NCBI GenBank assembly: GCA_944327255.1
Contig: CALVHA010000006.1
Span: 43,009-107,008 of the forward strand
Direction of reading: 5' to 3'
Length of the DNA: 64,000 bases
From: Candidatus Gastranaerophilales bacterium
Lineage (GTDB): Bacteria; Cyanobacteriota; Vampirovibrionia; Gastranaerophilales; Gastranaerophilaceae
Shown here: positions 24,139 to 33,369 of the stretch, piece after piece
Layout: the number at the start of each line of letters is the position of its first letter
Numbering within the stretch: the first letter of the stretch is position 1
The notes under the pieces: model-generated
What the model saw: the letters and a program-made list of their open reading frames with translations, nothing else
Databases searched by the model: none
Told to the model about the DNA's origin: nothing
Translations under genes and position numbers: made by a program

Positions 24139-25609
24139 ATTTTTTGAAAGCATCCTGCCCCTGCTTATTTCGTTTAAAGACACCTGAATCTTCAAGGATT
24201 TGAACAAAAACCAGCCCTGTTTCGTATTCAAGTATCTCCTGAATATTTTCCGCTGTAACAGACGGGTATTTTGGAAGGAAACTCTCAACCCACAAGGCAT
24301 GCTTTGCCGTCTCATCATTTTTCCAAAGATCCTTATGATTAATAATGCAGTCTTGAAGCATCAGAAATTCTCTATTAAGCCTTGAAGGTAAGACAGCGAG
24401 TCCCATAACTTCAATCAAACCGATATTTTCTTTTTTAATATGGTGCAAATTAGCATGTGGATGATAAACCCCGAGTGGATGTTCTTCCGTTATAATGTTA
24501 TTTCTCAATACAAGATCAAGTTCAAAAATATCTCCTCTTTTTCTTGCTATAGGAGTAATTGTATTATGAGGTTCTCCATCCGTTTCTGCAAAAATAAAGA
24601 CATCATTATCATTATAATGTCTCCATTTATCCAGAAACACTCCAGCAAGCTCTACAAGTCTTTCGCTATCTTTATGACGTATACGAATAACTGACATAGG
24701 CCATTTTACAATCCCGACTTCAACGTCTTCAAATCCTTTTATATTAAAAGATTCTTCAATCTGAGCTCTCTCCATAGCAAACTCATACCTTCCACCCTGA
24801 AAATGGTCATGCGACAGGATTGAACCGCCGACAATAGGTAAATCGGCATTTGAACCTACAAAATAATGGGGAAATTGTTTTACAAAATCAAATAACTTTC
24901 TGAATGTATTTTGATTTATAATCATAGGAATATGTTTCTCATTAAATACAATACAATGTTCGTTATAATAAACATATGGCGAATATTGAAAGTACCATGA
25001 TTCATTATCAATTGTTAAAGGAATAACACGATGATTTTGACGTGCCGGATGATTAATTTTTCCGGCATATCCTTCATTTTCATGACAAAGCATACATTTA
25101 GGATAACTACTTTGTTTTACAAGTTTCGCAGCGGCTATAGCTTTAGGATCCTTCTCAGGCTTTGATAAATTTATTGAGATATCAAGCTTCCCATAATCGG
25201 TCACCGCAGTCCACCTTAAATCTTTTTCAATTCTATATTTTCTTATATAATCAGTATTCTGAGAAAATTCGTAATACCAATCGGTTGCATCCTTCGGAGA
25301 TTTTTTATATAAGGTATTAAACGTATCAATAACTTCATGCGGGTATGGAACAAGACAGCCCATAATTTTTGTATCAAACAAATCTCTAAAGACAATACTA
25401 TCCTCAATAATTCCCGATGCAACAGCATAATCTGTAATTATGCTTAATATCTCCTGAAGAGAGAAAGATTGTTCCAAATTATTATCTTCGTAAGAGTCAA
25501 GCCTTAAAACTTCAAGAATTTGGTTAATAACATACGATTTATCAACAGGCTTGATTAAATCTCTTTCCATTCCGTATTTTACAAGCGCATTTATCGCAGA
25601 GTTAATCAT
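24122..25609 (-). CDS. galT: Galactose-1-phosphate uridylyltransferase, class II
   Basis: The 495-residue protein matches the long Gram-positive type of GalT, which swaps UMP between UDP-glucose and galactose 1-phosphate in the Leloir pathway. Characteristic segments are YPKCMLCHENEGYAGK (about residue 195), INHPARQNHRVIPL, SPYVYYNEHCIVFNEKHIPM (about 235) and PIVGGSILSHDHFQGGRY (about 270). The start overlaps the end of galK by eight bases, so the two are translationally coupled in a galK-galT operon. No galE is in the window. Confidence 0.93.
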   Translation of the reverse strand: MINSAINALVKYGMERDLIKPVDKSYVINQILEVLRLDSYEDNNLEQSFSLQEILSIITDYAVASGIIEDSIVFRDLFDTKIMGCLVPYPHEVIDTFNTLYKKSPKDATDWYYEFSQNTDYIRKYRIEKDLRWTAVTDYGKLDISINLSKPEKDPKAIAAAKLVKQSSYPKCMLCHENEGYAGKINHPARQNHRVIPLTIDNESWYFQYSPYVYYNEHCIVFNEKHIPMIINQNTFRKLFDFVKQFPHYFVGSNADLPIVGGSILSHDHFQGGRYEFAMERAQIEESFNIKGFEDVEVGIVKWPMSVIRIRHKDSERLVELAGVFLDKWRHYNDNDVFIFAETDGEPHNTITPIARKRGDIFELDLVLRNNIITEEHPLGVYHPHANLHHIKKENIGLIEVMGLAVLPSRLNREFLMLQDCIINHKDLWKNDETAKHALWVESFLPKYPSVTAENIQEILEYETGLVFVQILEDSGVFKRNKQGQDAFKKFICSI

Positions 25610-26876
25610 AGTTCCTCCCGAGCATAATACCTCCTACAGGTCTGATTGACAGAACATGACAGTTATCTTTTCCAATTATTCTTTCAATTTTATTTTTAAA
25701 TTCTTCCAGCATTGAAATAGGCACAAATGCCTGAACAGTTCCGGCAAAACCTCCACCATGAACTCTGTATGCACCATTATTTTTTAAGAATTCCTCACAA
25801 AAAGCAAGGACAACAGCAACTGCCTGTTCTCTTATAGAGCCACGCACACAGACATTCTGTAAATACATATAAGATGAACGCCCTGATTCTTTTATAAGTT
25901 CTAAAAACTTGTCAAAATCACCTTTTTCAAGAGCTTCCGCTTCCATTAACGCCCGCTCATTTTCATTAAAAAAATGTAGAGCTCTTAAAACAGCTCTGTC
26001 ACCAAATTTCGATCTTATATCCGGAATTGCATTTATAAAATCATCTTTACACACATCTCGTAAGACTTCTTTATTAAAATATCCAGCAACTTCTTTCATC
26101 TCCTTTGGAATCGCAGCATATTCCTCTGTAAGTTCGGCATGATCTGCACCAGAATCAATTATACAGAGTGCATATCCACATTTTGAAAAATCAAAGTCTA
26201 TAATCTTAATAAGCGGTTTTTCAGATTTTTCAAAATCTATATAAATTATACCACCTATAGAAGATGCCATCTGATCCATTAATCCACAAGGCTTTCCAAA
26301 ATAAACATTTTCCGCAAACTGCCCGATTTGTGCAATTTCAACAGGACTAACTTCGCCTCCTGCAAAAAGTCCGTTAAAAATATTTCCGATAAGAACTTCA
26401 AAAGCTGCAGAAGAAGACAAACCTGAACCCTTTAAAACATTTGAAGATGTATATGCATTAAAACCTTTAATATTATATCCAAGGTCTTTAAATTTTGCAT
26501 ACACACCTCGAATAAGCGCCTTAGCCTGATTAAACTCCTCAGTCTTAACCTCAGACTCATCTAGACTGATTTCGTCCATAGGATATCCTTCAGACTGAAT
26601 TCTTATAACATTTTCACCATTTAAAGCGACACATGCAATTATATCAAGGTCTACACTCCCAGCAAGCACACAACCTCGTTGATGATCAGTATGATTACCG
26701 CCAAGCTCAGTACGTCCCGGAGCTCTAAAAAGAGTGGCTCCATCAGTCTTTCCAAAGCACGTTTCATACTTTGATATTATATCCAAGAATCTTTGAGCAT
26801 AAAATTGAGAATTTTCTGTACAATAAATTTTTGCAAGCATATTATTTTCATTTTGCAATACTTCAAATTTCTTCAT
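25602..26876 (-). CDS. galK: Galactokinase
   Basis: The 424-residue GHMP kinase phosphorylates galactose at C1 with ATP. The galactokinase signature is RAPGRTELGGNHTDHQRG (about residue 50), the ATP loop is LKGSGLSSSAAFEV (about 150), and the C-terminal motif is VHGGGFAGTVQAFVP (about 380). AGAGGAAA precedes the ATG. It is the first gene of galK-galT and is divergent from a sugar/H+ symporter gene, which together look like a galactose utilisation locus with the control region between them. Confidence 0.93.
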   Translation of the reverse strand: MKKFEVLQNENNMLAKIYCTENSQFYAQRFLDIISKYETCFGKTDGATLFRAPGRTELGGNHTDHQRGCVLAGSVDLDIIACVALNGENVIRIQSEGYPMDEISLDESEVKTEEFNQAKALIRGVYAKFKDLGYNIKGFNAYTSSNVLKGSGLSSSAAFEVLIGNIFNGLFAGGEVSPVEIAQIGQFAENVYFGKPCGLMDQMASSIGGIIYIDFEKSEKPLIKIIDFDFSKCGYALCIIDSGADHAELTEEYAAIPKEMKEVAGYFNKEVLRDVCKDDFINAIPDIRSKFGDRAVLRALHFFNENERALMEAEALEKGDFDKFLELIKESGRSSYMYLQNVCVRGSIREQAVAVVLAFCEEFLKNNGAYRVHGGGFAGTVQAFVPISMLEEFKNKIERIIGKDNCHVLSIRPVGGIMLGRNYD

Positions 26877-27016
26877 ATATTTCCTCTCATTATACTTTAT
26901 TTTTAAATAAAAAATTAGAGAACATACATATACAGGATTTCTTTTATAAAAAAAAGTTAATAATTAAAAATAAGTGGGTATAATACCAATAACACCATTT
27001 TTATAGGAGAGTTTAT
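26877..27016. promoter_or_regulatory. Divergent control region of the galactose locus
   Basis: The minus strand has TATAAT at 26889-26894 before galK and the plus strand has TATAAT at 26979-26984 before the symporter. Both genes have good Shine-Dalgarno sequences. I see no clear operator palindrome; -35 boxes are weak, which would fit activator control. Confidence 0.5.
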
Positions 27017-28426
27017 ATGGAAGAAAACTTTGCGTCAGACACACAAAGAATTGCAAAAGCAAAAAAGATGAAAATCTTTGTCTCTTTTGCAGCAGGCATG
27101 GCAGGATTACTTTTCGGATTGGACATTGGAGTAATCTCAGGAGCATTGCCATTTATAACAACACAATTTGAACTTTCACACCAGCTTCAGGAATGGGTAG
27201 TAAGTGCAATGATGCTTGGAGCTGCGATCGGAGCTATTTCTACCGGTTGGATTTCTTTTAATCTCGGACGAAAAAAAAGCTTAATGACAGGGGCAACTTT
27301 ATTTGTATTAGGATCTCTTGGTTCTGCGTTAGCACCGAATGTTGAAATTCTTCTTATATCGCGTGTCCTACTTGGTTTTGCAGTAGGAATAGCATCTTAT
27401 GTTGCACCGCTTTATCTTTCAGAAATGTCAGAAAAAGAGGATAGAGGGAAATTAATTTCAATGTATCAAATGATGGTTACGATAGGGATTCTTGTTGCAT
27501 TCCTATCAGACACGGCTTTCAGTTACAGCGGGAACTGGAGAATGATGCTCGGAATAATAAGTTTACCGGCTCTTCTTTTAATGTGTGCAGTTTTTGGACT
27601 TCCGGACAGCCCGAGATGGCTCGCATCTAAAGGAAAATTTGAAAAAGCTAAAGAAATTTTAAGAATGTTCTCTCCAACAGACGATAAAGCAGATGCAGAA
27701 TTCAAAGAAATTCATCAGAGTCTGGAAATAAAACAAGAAGGTTGGAGCTTATTTAAAGAGAACAAAAATGTACGACGTGCAGTTTATTTAGGAATGTTAT
27801 TGCAAGCTATGCAACAGTTTACCGGGATGAACGTTATTTTATATTATGCTCCTCAAATATTTAAACATGCCGGATTTGCAAGTACTGAACAACAAATGAT
27901 TGCAACCGTTATATGCGGAGCAACAAACGTTCTTGCAACTTTAATCGCAATGAAAACAGTCGACAATTCAGGACGTAAACCTATTCTAAAAATAGGTTTT
28001 GCAGGAATAGCTTTGGGAACATTTTTACTTGGTGTTTGTCTGTATATGATAAACTCCGGTTTTAATCCGCTCTGGATATCTGTTCTTGCAGTTATTATGA
28101 CTTTATTTACAATCACAAGTTTTGCAATGAGTGCTGGGCCTGTTGTATGGGTTTTATGTTCCGAAATTCAGCCGCTTAAGAGCCGTGATTTTGGGGTAGC
28201 ATGCTCTACAACCACAAACTGGATTGTAAACATGATTATAGGAGCTACATTCCTTACATTAATAGCTAAATTCGGAATTGCAGCAACTTTCTGGATTTAC
28301 ACAGCATTAAATATTTCTTTCATTGTTTTAACTATCCTGCTTGTACCTGAAACCAAGGGAATTTCTCTTGAAGGGATCGAAAAAAATCTGATGGAAGGAA
28401 AACGTTTAAGAGACATTGGAATTTAA
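27017..28426 (+). CDS. MFS sugar porter (GalP/XylE type sugar:H+ symporter)
   Basis: The 469-residue protein has 12 predicted helices and sugar-porter signatures: [17 protein letters not shown] in helix 1, [13 protein letters not shown] (the G-x3-D/N-x-GRR/K loop) between helices 2 and 3, [16 protein letters not shown] (PESPR-like region and the PLYxSE motif), [27 protein letters not shown] in helix 7 and [13 protein letters not shown] at the end. Such carriers import galactose, xylose or glucose with protons across the inner membrane. Facing galK-galT, galactose is the likely substrate (inference). A good AGGAG precedes the start. Confidence 0.93.
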   Translation: MEENFASDTQRIAKAKKMKIFVSFAAGMAGLLFGLDIGVISGALPFITTQFELSHQLQEWVVSAMMLGAAIGAISTGWISFNLGRKKSLMTGATLFVLGSLGSALAPNVEILLISRVLLGFAVGIASYVAPLYLSEMSEKEDRGKLISMYQMMVTIGILVAFLSDTAFSYSGNWRMMLGIISLPALLLMCAVFGLPDSPRWLASKGKFEKAKEILRMFSPTDDKADAEFKEIHQSLEIKQEGWSLFKENKNVRRAVYLGMLLQAMQQFTGMNVILYYAPQIFKHAGFASTEQQMIATVICGATNVLATLIAMKTVDNSGRKPILKIGFAGIALGTFLLGVCLYMINSGFNPLWISVLAVIMTLFTITSFAMSAGPVVWVLCSEIQPLKSRDFGVACSTTTNWIVNMIIGATFLTLIAKFGIAATFWIYTALNISFIVLTILLVPETKGISLEGIEKNLMEGKRLRDIGI

Positions 28427-28449
28427 AACTTATAAATAATTATGTTATA

Positions 28450-28491
28450 AAAAACTTCTCCTGTCTTCATATTTGTCCGGAGAAGTTTTTT
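28450..28491 (+). terminator. Rho-independent terminator of the sugar porter
   Basis: AAAAACTTCTCC (28450-28461) pairs with GGAGAAGTTTTT (28479-28490) with a 17-base loop and a T run. Confidence 0.9.
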
Positions 28492-28518
28492 ACATAAAGT
28501 TTTTTAATGAGTGTATAA

Positions 28519-29169
28519 TTACAATCCGCCTTGAAGTCTCGACAATGGTTCTTTACTGTGAGGAGGAAGTATTAAAATATTAGGGTTCCTAAAGTTAATC
28601 CCAAACTTTGATGGTATTGGAGGAAATTCCTCAACCATTCCTATTATGCTTTTATACCAATTTTTTGATTCCCCTTTTGCGGTAAGTTTCACATTTCCTA
28701 CACACATTGCTTCATCACTTCTGCGTTGTGCTATCTGAAGCAATCTTGTTCCTATATCTTTCATATATTCCAAACCCTGTTTATAATAAGGAGTATCAGG
28801 TTTTGAATAATTTCTCAGATTATCAACATATACATGGCTAGGGTCAGTCGGATATTCAAAAGTGTCATAGGTTCCTGGCATATATTTTTTTATAAAGATA
28901 TCTGCCTCACCAATTAAATCGCCTTTATCGTTTTTTATAGAATAATTTTCAGCATTATGTCCTATATATTTTTTAAACACGTTTAAAAAGACTTCACTGT
29001 TATCAGATCCTTTGCGAACACGAATTTTACCGATATATCCTTCCAGGCAGTTACCTATATTTGTATGCGTAAGCGTCGGAATTCCTCCGGTAAAACTCAG
29101 TTTATTGGAATTTAAACCAGATGAGTAGATATTAGGATTATAAGAAATACGATTTATCATATTTCTCAT
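28519..29169 (-). CDS. Hypothetical protein with N-terminal SFTG motif, possibly GNAT-like
   Basis: The 216-residue product opens with a polar, Asn-rich stretch ending NSNKLSFTGG, resembling the N-termini at 20294 and 23641. The middle part (VYVDNLRNYSKPDTPYYKQG, then a helix with GTRLLQIAQRRSDEAM, then GNVKLTAKGESKNWYKSIIGM) is in the order of a GNAT fold: a strand, the acetyl-CoA-binding helix, then a loop and Tyr helix. That call is weak. The upstream-most ATG lacks a Shine-Dalgarno sequence, and a second Met three residues on is possible. No signal peptide is seen. Confidence 0.6.
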   Translation of the reverse strand: MRNMINRISYNPNIYSSGLNSNKLSFTGGIPTLTHTNIGNCLEGYIGKIRVRKGSDNSEVFLNVFKKYIGHNAENYSIKNDKGDLIGEADIFIKKYMPGTYDTFEYPTDPSHVYVDNLRNYSKPDTPYYKQGLEYMKDIGTRLLQIAQRRSDEAMCVGNVKLTAKGESKNWYKSIIGMVEEFPPIPSKFGINFRNPNILILPPHSKEPLSRLQGGL

Positions 29170-29222
29170 AAATACACTAAAGTTCTAAAATTGCGTTTTG
29201 TGGCAAAACTCTTAACAATTCA

Positions 29223-30446
29223 TTACATTTTCTTAAAAATTAAAGAAGTATTAATCCCGCCAAAAGCAAAATTATTAGACATTACGATGGAATTATTCAT
29301 TTCAATTCCGTGATGTTTTATATAATTAAGCGGCGCACATTTTTCATCAACATCATTAAGATTAAGTGTTGGTGCATACCAGTTATTATTCATCATCTCA
29401 ACGGTTAAAATTGCCTCGATCGCACCACAGGCCCCAAGAGTATGGCCAGTATAACTTTTAATGGAACTTATCGGCACATCACGTTTAAATACATTATAAG
29501 TTGCAGTAGTTTCAGCTATATCACCAAGAATTGTAGCGGTCCCATGAGCATTTATATAGCCGATATCATCAGGAGAAATATGCGCATATTTTAAAGCCTC
29601 TTCCATAGCCTTGCCCATTGTTTCATGATTTGGACTTGTAATATGTGTACCATCTGTTGTACATCCATAGCCTATAATTTCGGCATAAATCTTTGCTCCA
29701 CGTTTTTTTGCATGTTCATATTCTTCAAGGATAAGTGTACCAGCACCGGCACCAATTACCAACCCATCCCGATTTTTATCAAATGGCGAAGGAGTGAATT
29801 CTGGAGTATCATTTTTTAAGCTTGTCGCATAAAGCGTATCAAAAATTGCTATATGCGGTGGTTGAAGCTCCTCTGCACCTCCAGATATCATAACATCCTG
29901 ATATCCATCTTTTATAGCCTCGTATGCCGCACCTATACCCATTGAACCCGATGTACAGGCACTTGATGTAGGAATTAATCTTCCTTTTGTTTTAAAATAA
30001 AGAGAAATATTAACAGAAGCAGTCTGAGACATCATTTTCACATATGAAGCAGAATTAAGCCCCTTAACTTCTTTATCAACCTGCATTGAGTAAAAATCAA
30101 TAATTGTACTTAAAGCTCCAGAAGAAGAGCCGTAAGAAACACCTGTCTGTCCGTTTGAAATAATATCATCCCCTAAAAGCCCTGCATCTTTAAGAGCCTC
30201 TTCTGCTGTTGCAACACTCATAACGGCAATATCACCCATCGTACGTGTAACTTTTCGTGTAAAATGTTCAGGGACAATAAAATCTTTGACAGGAGCCGCC
30301 AGTTTAGTATTAAGTCTTTTATAAACTTCAAGTTCAGGCATATAAACTACACAATTTTTATATGTTTTAAGCCTTTCAAAAGCACTTTTAACAGAACTCC
30401 CAAGCGGACTAGCAAGTGACATACCTGTAATTACGACTCTTCTCAT
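29223..30446 (-). CDS. Beta-ketoacyl-ACP synthase (APE-type KS, ApeR/ApeO-like)
   Basis: The 407-residue condensing enzyme has the full Cys-His-His triad: the Cys in IPTSSACTSGSMGIGAAY (about residue 165), one His in INAHGTATILGD (about 300) and the other in SYTGHTLGACGAIE (about 335). It condenses a malonyl-ACP unit with the growing acyl chain. It is the last of four minus-strand genes joined by 4-8-base overlaps (KS, DH, KR, KS), each of which could be translationally coupled. GGAGGG precedes the start and ATGA overlaps the KR stop. Together with the plus-strand arm it matches the two-KS-plus-CLF design of aryl polyene clusters. Confidence 0.9.
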   Translation of the reverse strand: MRRVVITGMSLASPLGSSVKSAFERLKTYKNCVVYMPELEVYKRLNTKLAAPVKDFIVPEHFTRKVTRTMGDIAVMSVATAEEALKDAGLLGDDIISNGQTGVSYGSSSGALSTIIDFYSMQVDKEVKGLNSASYVKMMSQTASVNISLYFKTKGRLIPTSSACTSGSMGIGAAYEAIKDGYQDVMISGGAEELQPPHIAIFDTLYATSLKNDTPEFTPSPFDKNRDGLVIGAGAGTLILEEYEHAKKRGAKIYAEIIGYGCTTDGTHITSPNHETMGKAMEEALKYAHISPDDIGYINAHGTATILGDIAETTATYNVFKRDVPISSIKSYTGHTLGACGAIEAILTVEMMNNNWYAPTLNLNDVDEKCAPLNYIKHHGIEMNNSIVMSNNFAFGGINTSLIFKKM

Positions 30447-31171
30447 AAATACAGCCCTCCGTTAACAGAAATAACCTGCCCAGTAATATATGAAGCATCT
30501 TTGCTCATAAGATAATTCACAAGACTAGCAACCTCTCTACCCGTTCCGATCCGTTTCATAGGTATCATTTTTTTCAATTCATCAACAGGCAAATCCTTTG
30601 TCATATCACTTTCAATAACTCCGGGAGCAATACAATTCACCGTAATTCTGCGTTTCGCAAGTTCTAAAGATAAAGCTTTTGTTGCACCAATAATCCCCGC
30701 TTTAGATGCACTGTAATTTACCTGCCCTCTGTTTCCGGCAAGCCCAGAAATTGATGACATCGTAATAATTCTTCCCTTAATACGAGCAGATATCATAGGC
30801 ATTACAATAGGCTTTAAGACATTGTAAAATCCTCCAAGATTAGTATCCAGAACATCATCCCATTCTCTATCAGTCATTGACGGAAAAACATTGTCTCTTG
30901 ATATTCCCGCGTTTAATACAACCCCGTAATACATTCCGTAGTGCTCAATATCTTTAGAAATCACATCCATACACTGATTTCTGCAAGAAACATTAAACTG
31001 CAAAATACGGACATTTCTACCAAGGTTTTTAATTTCTTCCGCAGTATCTTCTGCCATTTTTATATTACTGTTGCAGTGAAGAGTAATATCATATCCGTTT
31101 TGGGCAAGATATAAAGCTATTTCCCTACCTATACCACGACTTGAACCCGTTACTAAAATATTTTCAGACAT
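30443..31171 (-). CDS. 3-oxoacyl-ACP reductase (FabG-like KR, ApeQ-like)
   Basis: The 242-residue SDR reduces the 3-keto group of acyl-ACP with NADPH. The cofactor loop is VTGSSRGIGREIA (residues 6-18) and the catalytic residues are Ser in ITMSSISGLAG and YSASKAG (about residue 150). NAGISR, with the structural Asn, is also present. The C-terminal SYITGQVISVNGGLYL is typical for FabG. It overlaps the KS gene downstream by four bases and the dehydratase upstream by eight, within the minus-strand arm of the polyene-type cluster. Confidence 0.92.
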   Translation of the reverse strand: MSENILVTGSSRGIGREIALYLAQNGYDITLHCNSNIKMAEDTAEEIKNLGRNVRILQFNVSCRNQCMDVISKDIEHYGMYYGVVLNAGISRDNVFPSMTDREWDDVLDTNLGGFYNVLKPIVMPMISARIKGRIITMSSISGLAGNRGQVNYSASKAGIIGATKALSLELAKRRITVNCIAPGVIESDMTKDLPVDELKKMIPMKRIGTGREVASLVNYLMSKDASYITGQVISVNGGLYL

Positions 31172-31619
31172 TAAGCATTCCTATCAGATTTATTTCATTT
31201 TTAGGCATATACACATTAATTACAGCCTCTGAACACACCTCATTAGCATTATAAATGAAACATTCAAATGAAACAAGTTCATCATTTTCAAACACTTCTT
31301 TGGCTCTAATTTCATAAGTTTTTCCGTTTTCAAAGCAGGAGAGTTTGTTTTCATAAAGTCGTGTACCAAGTAAAAAGCCTATGCGTGGAGGACGTTCGTT
31401 ATTTTTAAAATACGAATAACACCCAATCGTCTGTGCCATAAATTCTATCCCGACAGACGGAGAAATTCCGTTCAAAGATTTATCAAAAAAAATTTTATCC
31501 TCATAAATCTCAACATTTGTTCTAATATATTTCTTATCCAAATCGTAATCTAAGATATTATCAATTAAAATCATAGGATATTTATGTGGTAATATTTTTT
31601 CTAAATCTAAATTTTTCAT
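31164..31619 (-). CDS. Hotdog-fold 3-hydroxyacyl-ACP dehydratase (ApeP-like)
   Basis: The 151-residue protein has a single hotdog domain. The N-terminal LPHKYPMILIDNILDYD resembles the FabZ/FabA substrate channel segment with its catalytic His (about residue 12). The central helix GISPSVGIEFMAQTIGCYSYF corresponds to the FabZ segment with the catalytic acid (Glu, about residue 63). It would dehydrate 3-hydroxyacyl-ACP to trans-2-enoyl-ACP; no enoyl reductase gene is present, so double bonds would stay, as required for a polyene. It is in the middle of the four-gene minus operon. Confidence 0.85.
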   Translation of the reverse strand: MKNLDLEKILPHKYPMILIDNILDYDLDKKYIRTNVEIYEDKIFFDKSLNGISPSVGIEFMAQTIGCYSYFKNNERPPRIGFLLGTRLYENKLSCFENGKTYEIRAKEVFENDELVSFECFIYNANEVCSEAVINVYMPKNEINLIGMLNV

Positions 31620-32743
31620 AAACTCCTCCCGACAATTAAAGCCGCATTAGTTCCGCCAAATCCGAAGGCAAGACATAAAACATTATTAATCTTTTTATGC
31701 ACAGATTTTTCTATAAGATTAATCTTTGGCAGAGCATAATCATATTCCCCGTCATAAACATGAGGCAATATCATTTGATTTTTAATTGAGTGAAGACATA
31801 AGGCAGTCTCCAATGAAGCTGCTGCTCCAAGACAATGCCCCGTTAAAGCTTTAGTAGAAGACGCTTCCGTGCAGCACCCGAAAACTTTATATACAGCGTT
31901 AGCCTCCATTAAATCATTGGAAACAGTCCCCGTACCATGCAAATTTATATAATCTACAGAATCAGGACAAAAACCAGCTTCCTCAAGCGCCATATCAATT
32001 GCCCTCACGGCCTCTACTCCCTTAGGATCAGGCGTTGCTGAATGATAAGCATCTGAAGTTTCTCCAATACCTTTTATTAAAAAACCATCTCCGTCCTTTT
32101 CCAAAATAAACATTGCACAAGCCTCTCCGATAGTTATCCCGTTTCTGTTTTTGGAAAAAGGATTTGTTTTTTCTTTCGATAATACCTCAAGGGAATTAAA
32201 TCCAAATACAGGAAGACTTGAAAGAGGTTCAGTACCTGCAACAAGAACCGCATCTGAGATATTATTCTCTAACAATTTTCTTGCAGTCGAAAAGGCCTTA
32301 ATTCCTGAAGAACATGCCGTTGAGACACTCGAATAAAAATTATTTAAGCCAAGATAATCTTTTATAAATTCAGCAGGATTTCCAATTTCAAAATGCTTCC
32401 TGTTGCCAGTATGAGAAAACTCTTCAACTCCGGAATTGGTTGTAGCAACAACAACTCCGACACGATCTTTTCCGTATCTTTTTAATACCGACTGAATTTT
32501 ATTGGACATTTTATTCATAAGATAGAGTAAAAGCCTGTTACAGCGCAGATTAAATTCTGATTTACCAATAACCGGAAGATCACAATTAATTTTCCCGAAA
32601 TAAAAGTTTTGATTTTTAATAATATTATTATCTAATGTAAAAAATTTGTTTTCACCCTTTAAAGCATTACTAAAAATCTCGTCCATATTGTTCCCGAGAT
32701 TACATATAGCCTCATAATCAGTTATATAAATTCTGCTTTGCAT
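31616..32743 (-). CDS. Beta-ketoacyl-ACP synthase, second KS of the polyene cluster
   Basis: The 375-residue KS has the Cys in SVSTACSSGIKAFSTA (about residue 150) and the two His in NLHGTGTVSND (about 278) and ALTGHCLGAAASLE (about 310). It is shorter than FabF and differs clearly from the other KS of the cluster, so it is probably the partner of the chain-length-factor-like protein encoded divergently at 32773. It is the first gene of the minus arm; its promoter lies in the 29-base gap, with GGAAAG as a possible ribosome site. Confidence 0.9.
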   Translation of the reverse strand: MQSRIYITDYEAICNLGNNMDEIFSNALKGENKFFTLDNNIIKNQNFYFGKINCDLPVIGKSEFNLRCNRLLLYLMNKMSNKIQSVLKRYGKDRVGVVVATTNSGVEEFSHTGNRKHFEIGNPAEFIKDYLGLNNFYSSVSTACSSGIKAFSTARKLLENNISDAVLVAGTEPLSSLPVFGFNSLEVLSKEKTNPFSKNRNGITIGEACAMFILEKDGDGFLIKGIGETSDAYHSATPDPKGVEAVRAIDMALEEAGFCPDSVDYINLHGTGTVSNDLMEANAVYKVFGCCTEASSTKALTGHCLGAAASLETALCLHSIKNQMILPHVYDGEYDYALPKINLIEKSVHKKINNVLCLAFGFGGTNAALIVGRSL

Positions 32744-32772
32744 TTTCTTTCCAATTATAATAGTATGTTATC
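32744..32772. promoter_or_regulatory. Compact divergent promoter region of the polyene cluster
   Basis: Only 29 bases separate the two arms. TATAAT reads on both strands (plus 32756-32761; minus overlapping at 32755-32760), so both arms probably fire from overlapping -10 boxes with very short leaders. The arms could therefore compete or be controlled by one regulator. Confidence 0.55.
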
Positions 32773-33369
32773 ATGAATGAAAAATTTTTCATATACAAAA
32801 AATCATATCTTAAAGACGAAAAAATCGATTTATCTTTTATACCAATGATGGCAAGAAGAAAATTAAGCCCACTTGCCAAAATAGCATTCTCGACAATTTT
32901 TAACTGCTATGAAAAAGACAATATAAACCTGGTCTTTTCCTCTCAATACGGAGAAGTTGATAAATTATTACTTTTAATCGATCAGTACAAAAATGATAAT
33001 GAAGTTTCTCCTATTGCATTCAGTTCTTCTGTACACAACTCTACAATAGGAACTTTTTCGATCCTGAACAGTATAAAGAAAAAATATAATTCAATATCCG
33101 CAGGTAAAAATACGCTCTCTAATGGATTATTAGAAGCTGTTATGGGGAAAGAGAATGTTATATTTTGCTATGCAGATACACTTCCTCAACCACAAAGTGT
33201 ATCATGTCTCATAGGACCTGAGAAAAGAGAAAATTCAGATGAAATTGAGGTTATTTTAACCTCAAACCAAGTAACAAATGATGAATATAAAAGATTTACC
33301 GAATTTTTGGACAAGAAAACAGAGGAATTTATTACGCCTTTTTATACCCTGCGGAGGAAATATGATTAG
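32773..33369 (+). CDS. KS-like N-terminal domain protein, chain-length-factor-like (ApeC-like)
   Basis: The 198-residue protein looks like a lone, half-size thiolase-fold ketosynthase domain (Ketoacyl-synt_2 type). FSSQYGEVDKLLLLIDQY, SPIAFSSSVHNSTIGTFSIL and SISAGKNTLSNGLLEAV follow the KS N-terminal order, but the active-site Cys is replaced (SAGKNT). In aryl polyene systems a protein of this kind pairs with a KS as chain-length factor; the same role is inferred here. It opens the plus-strand arm and its stop overlaps the start of the acyltransferase by eight bases. Confidence 0.78.
   Translation: MNEKFFIYKKSYLKDEKIDLSFIPMMARRKLSPLAKIAFSTIFNCYEKDNINLVFSSQYGEVDKLLLLIDQYKNDNEVSPIAFSSSVHNSTIGTFSILNSIKKKYNSISAGKNTLSNGLLEAVMGKENVIFCYADTLPQPQSVSCLIGPEKRENSDEIEVILTSNQVTNDEYKRFTEFLDKKTEEFITPFYTLRRKYD

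Noticed and set aside
33278..33361. A longer start for the PlsC-type acyltransferase
   Set aside because: The extra 28 residues overlap the KS-like gene, precede the natural membrane helix, and the GGAGG site points to ATG 33362.
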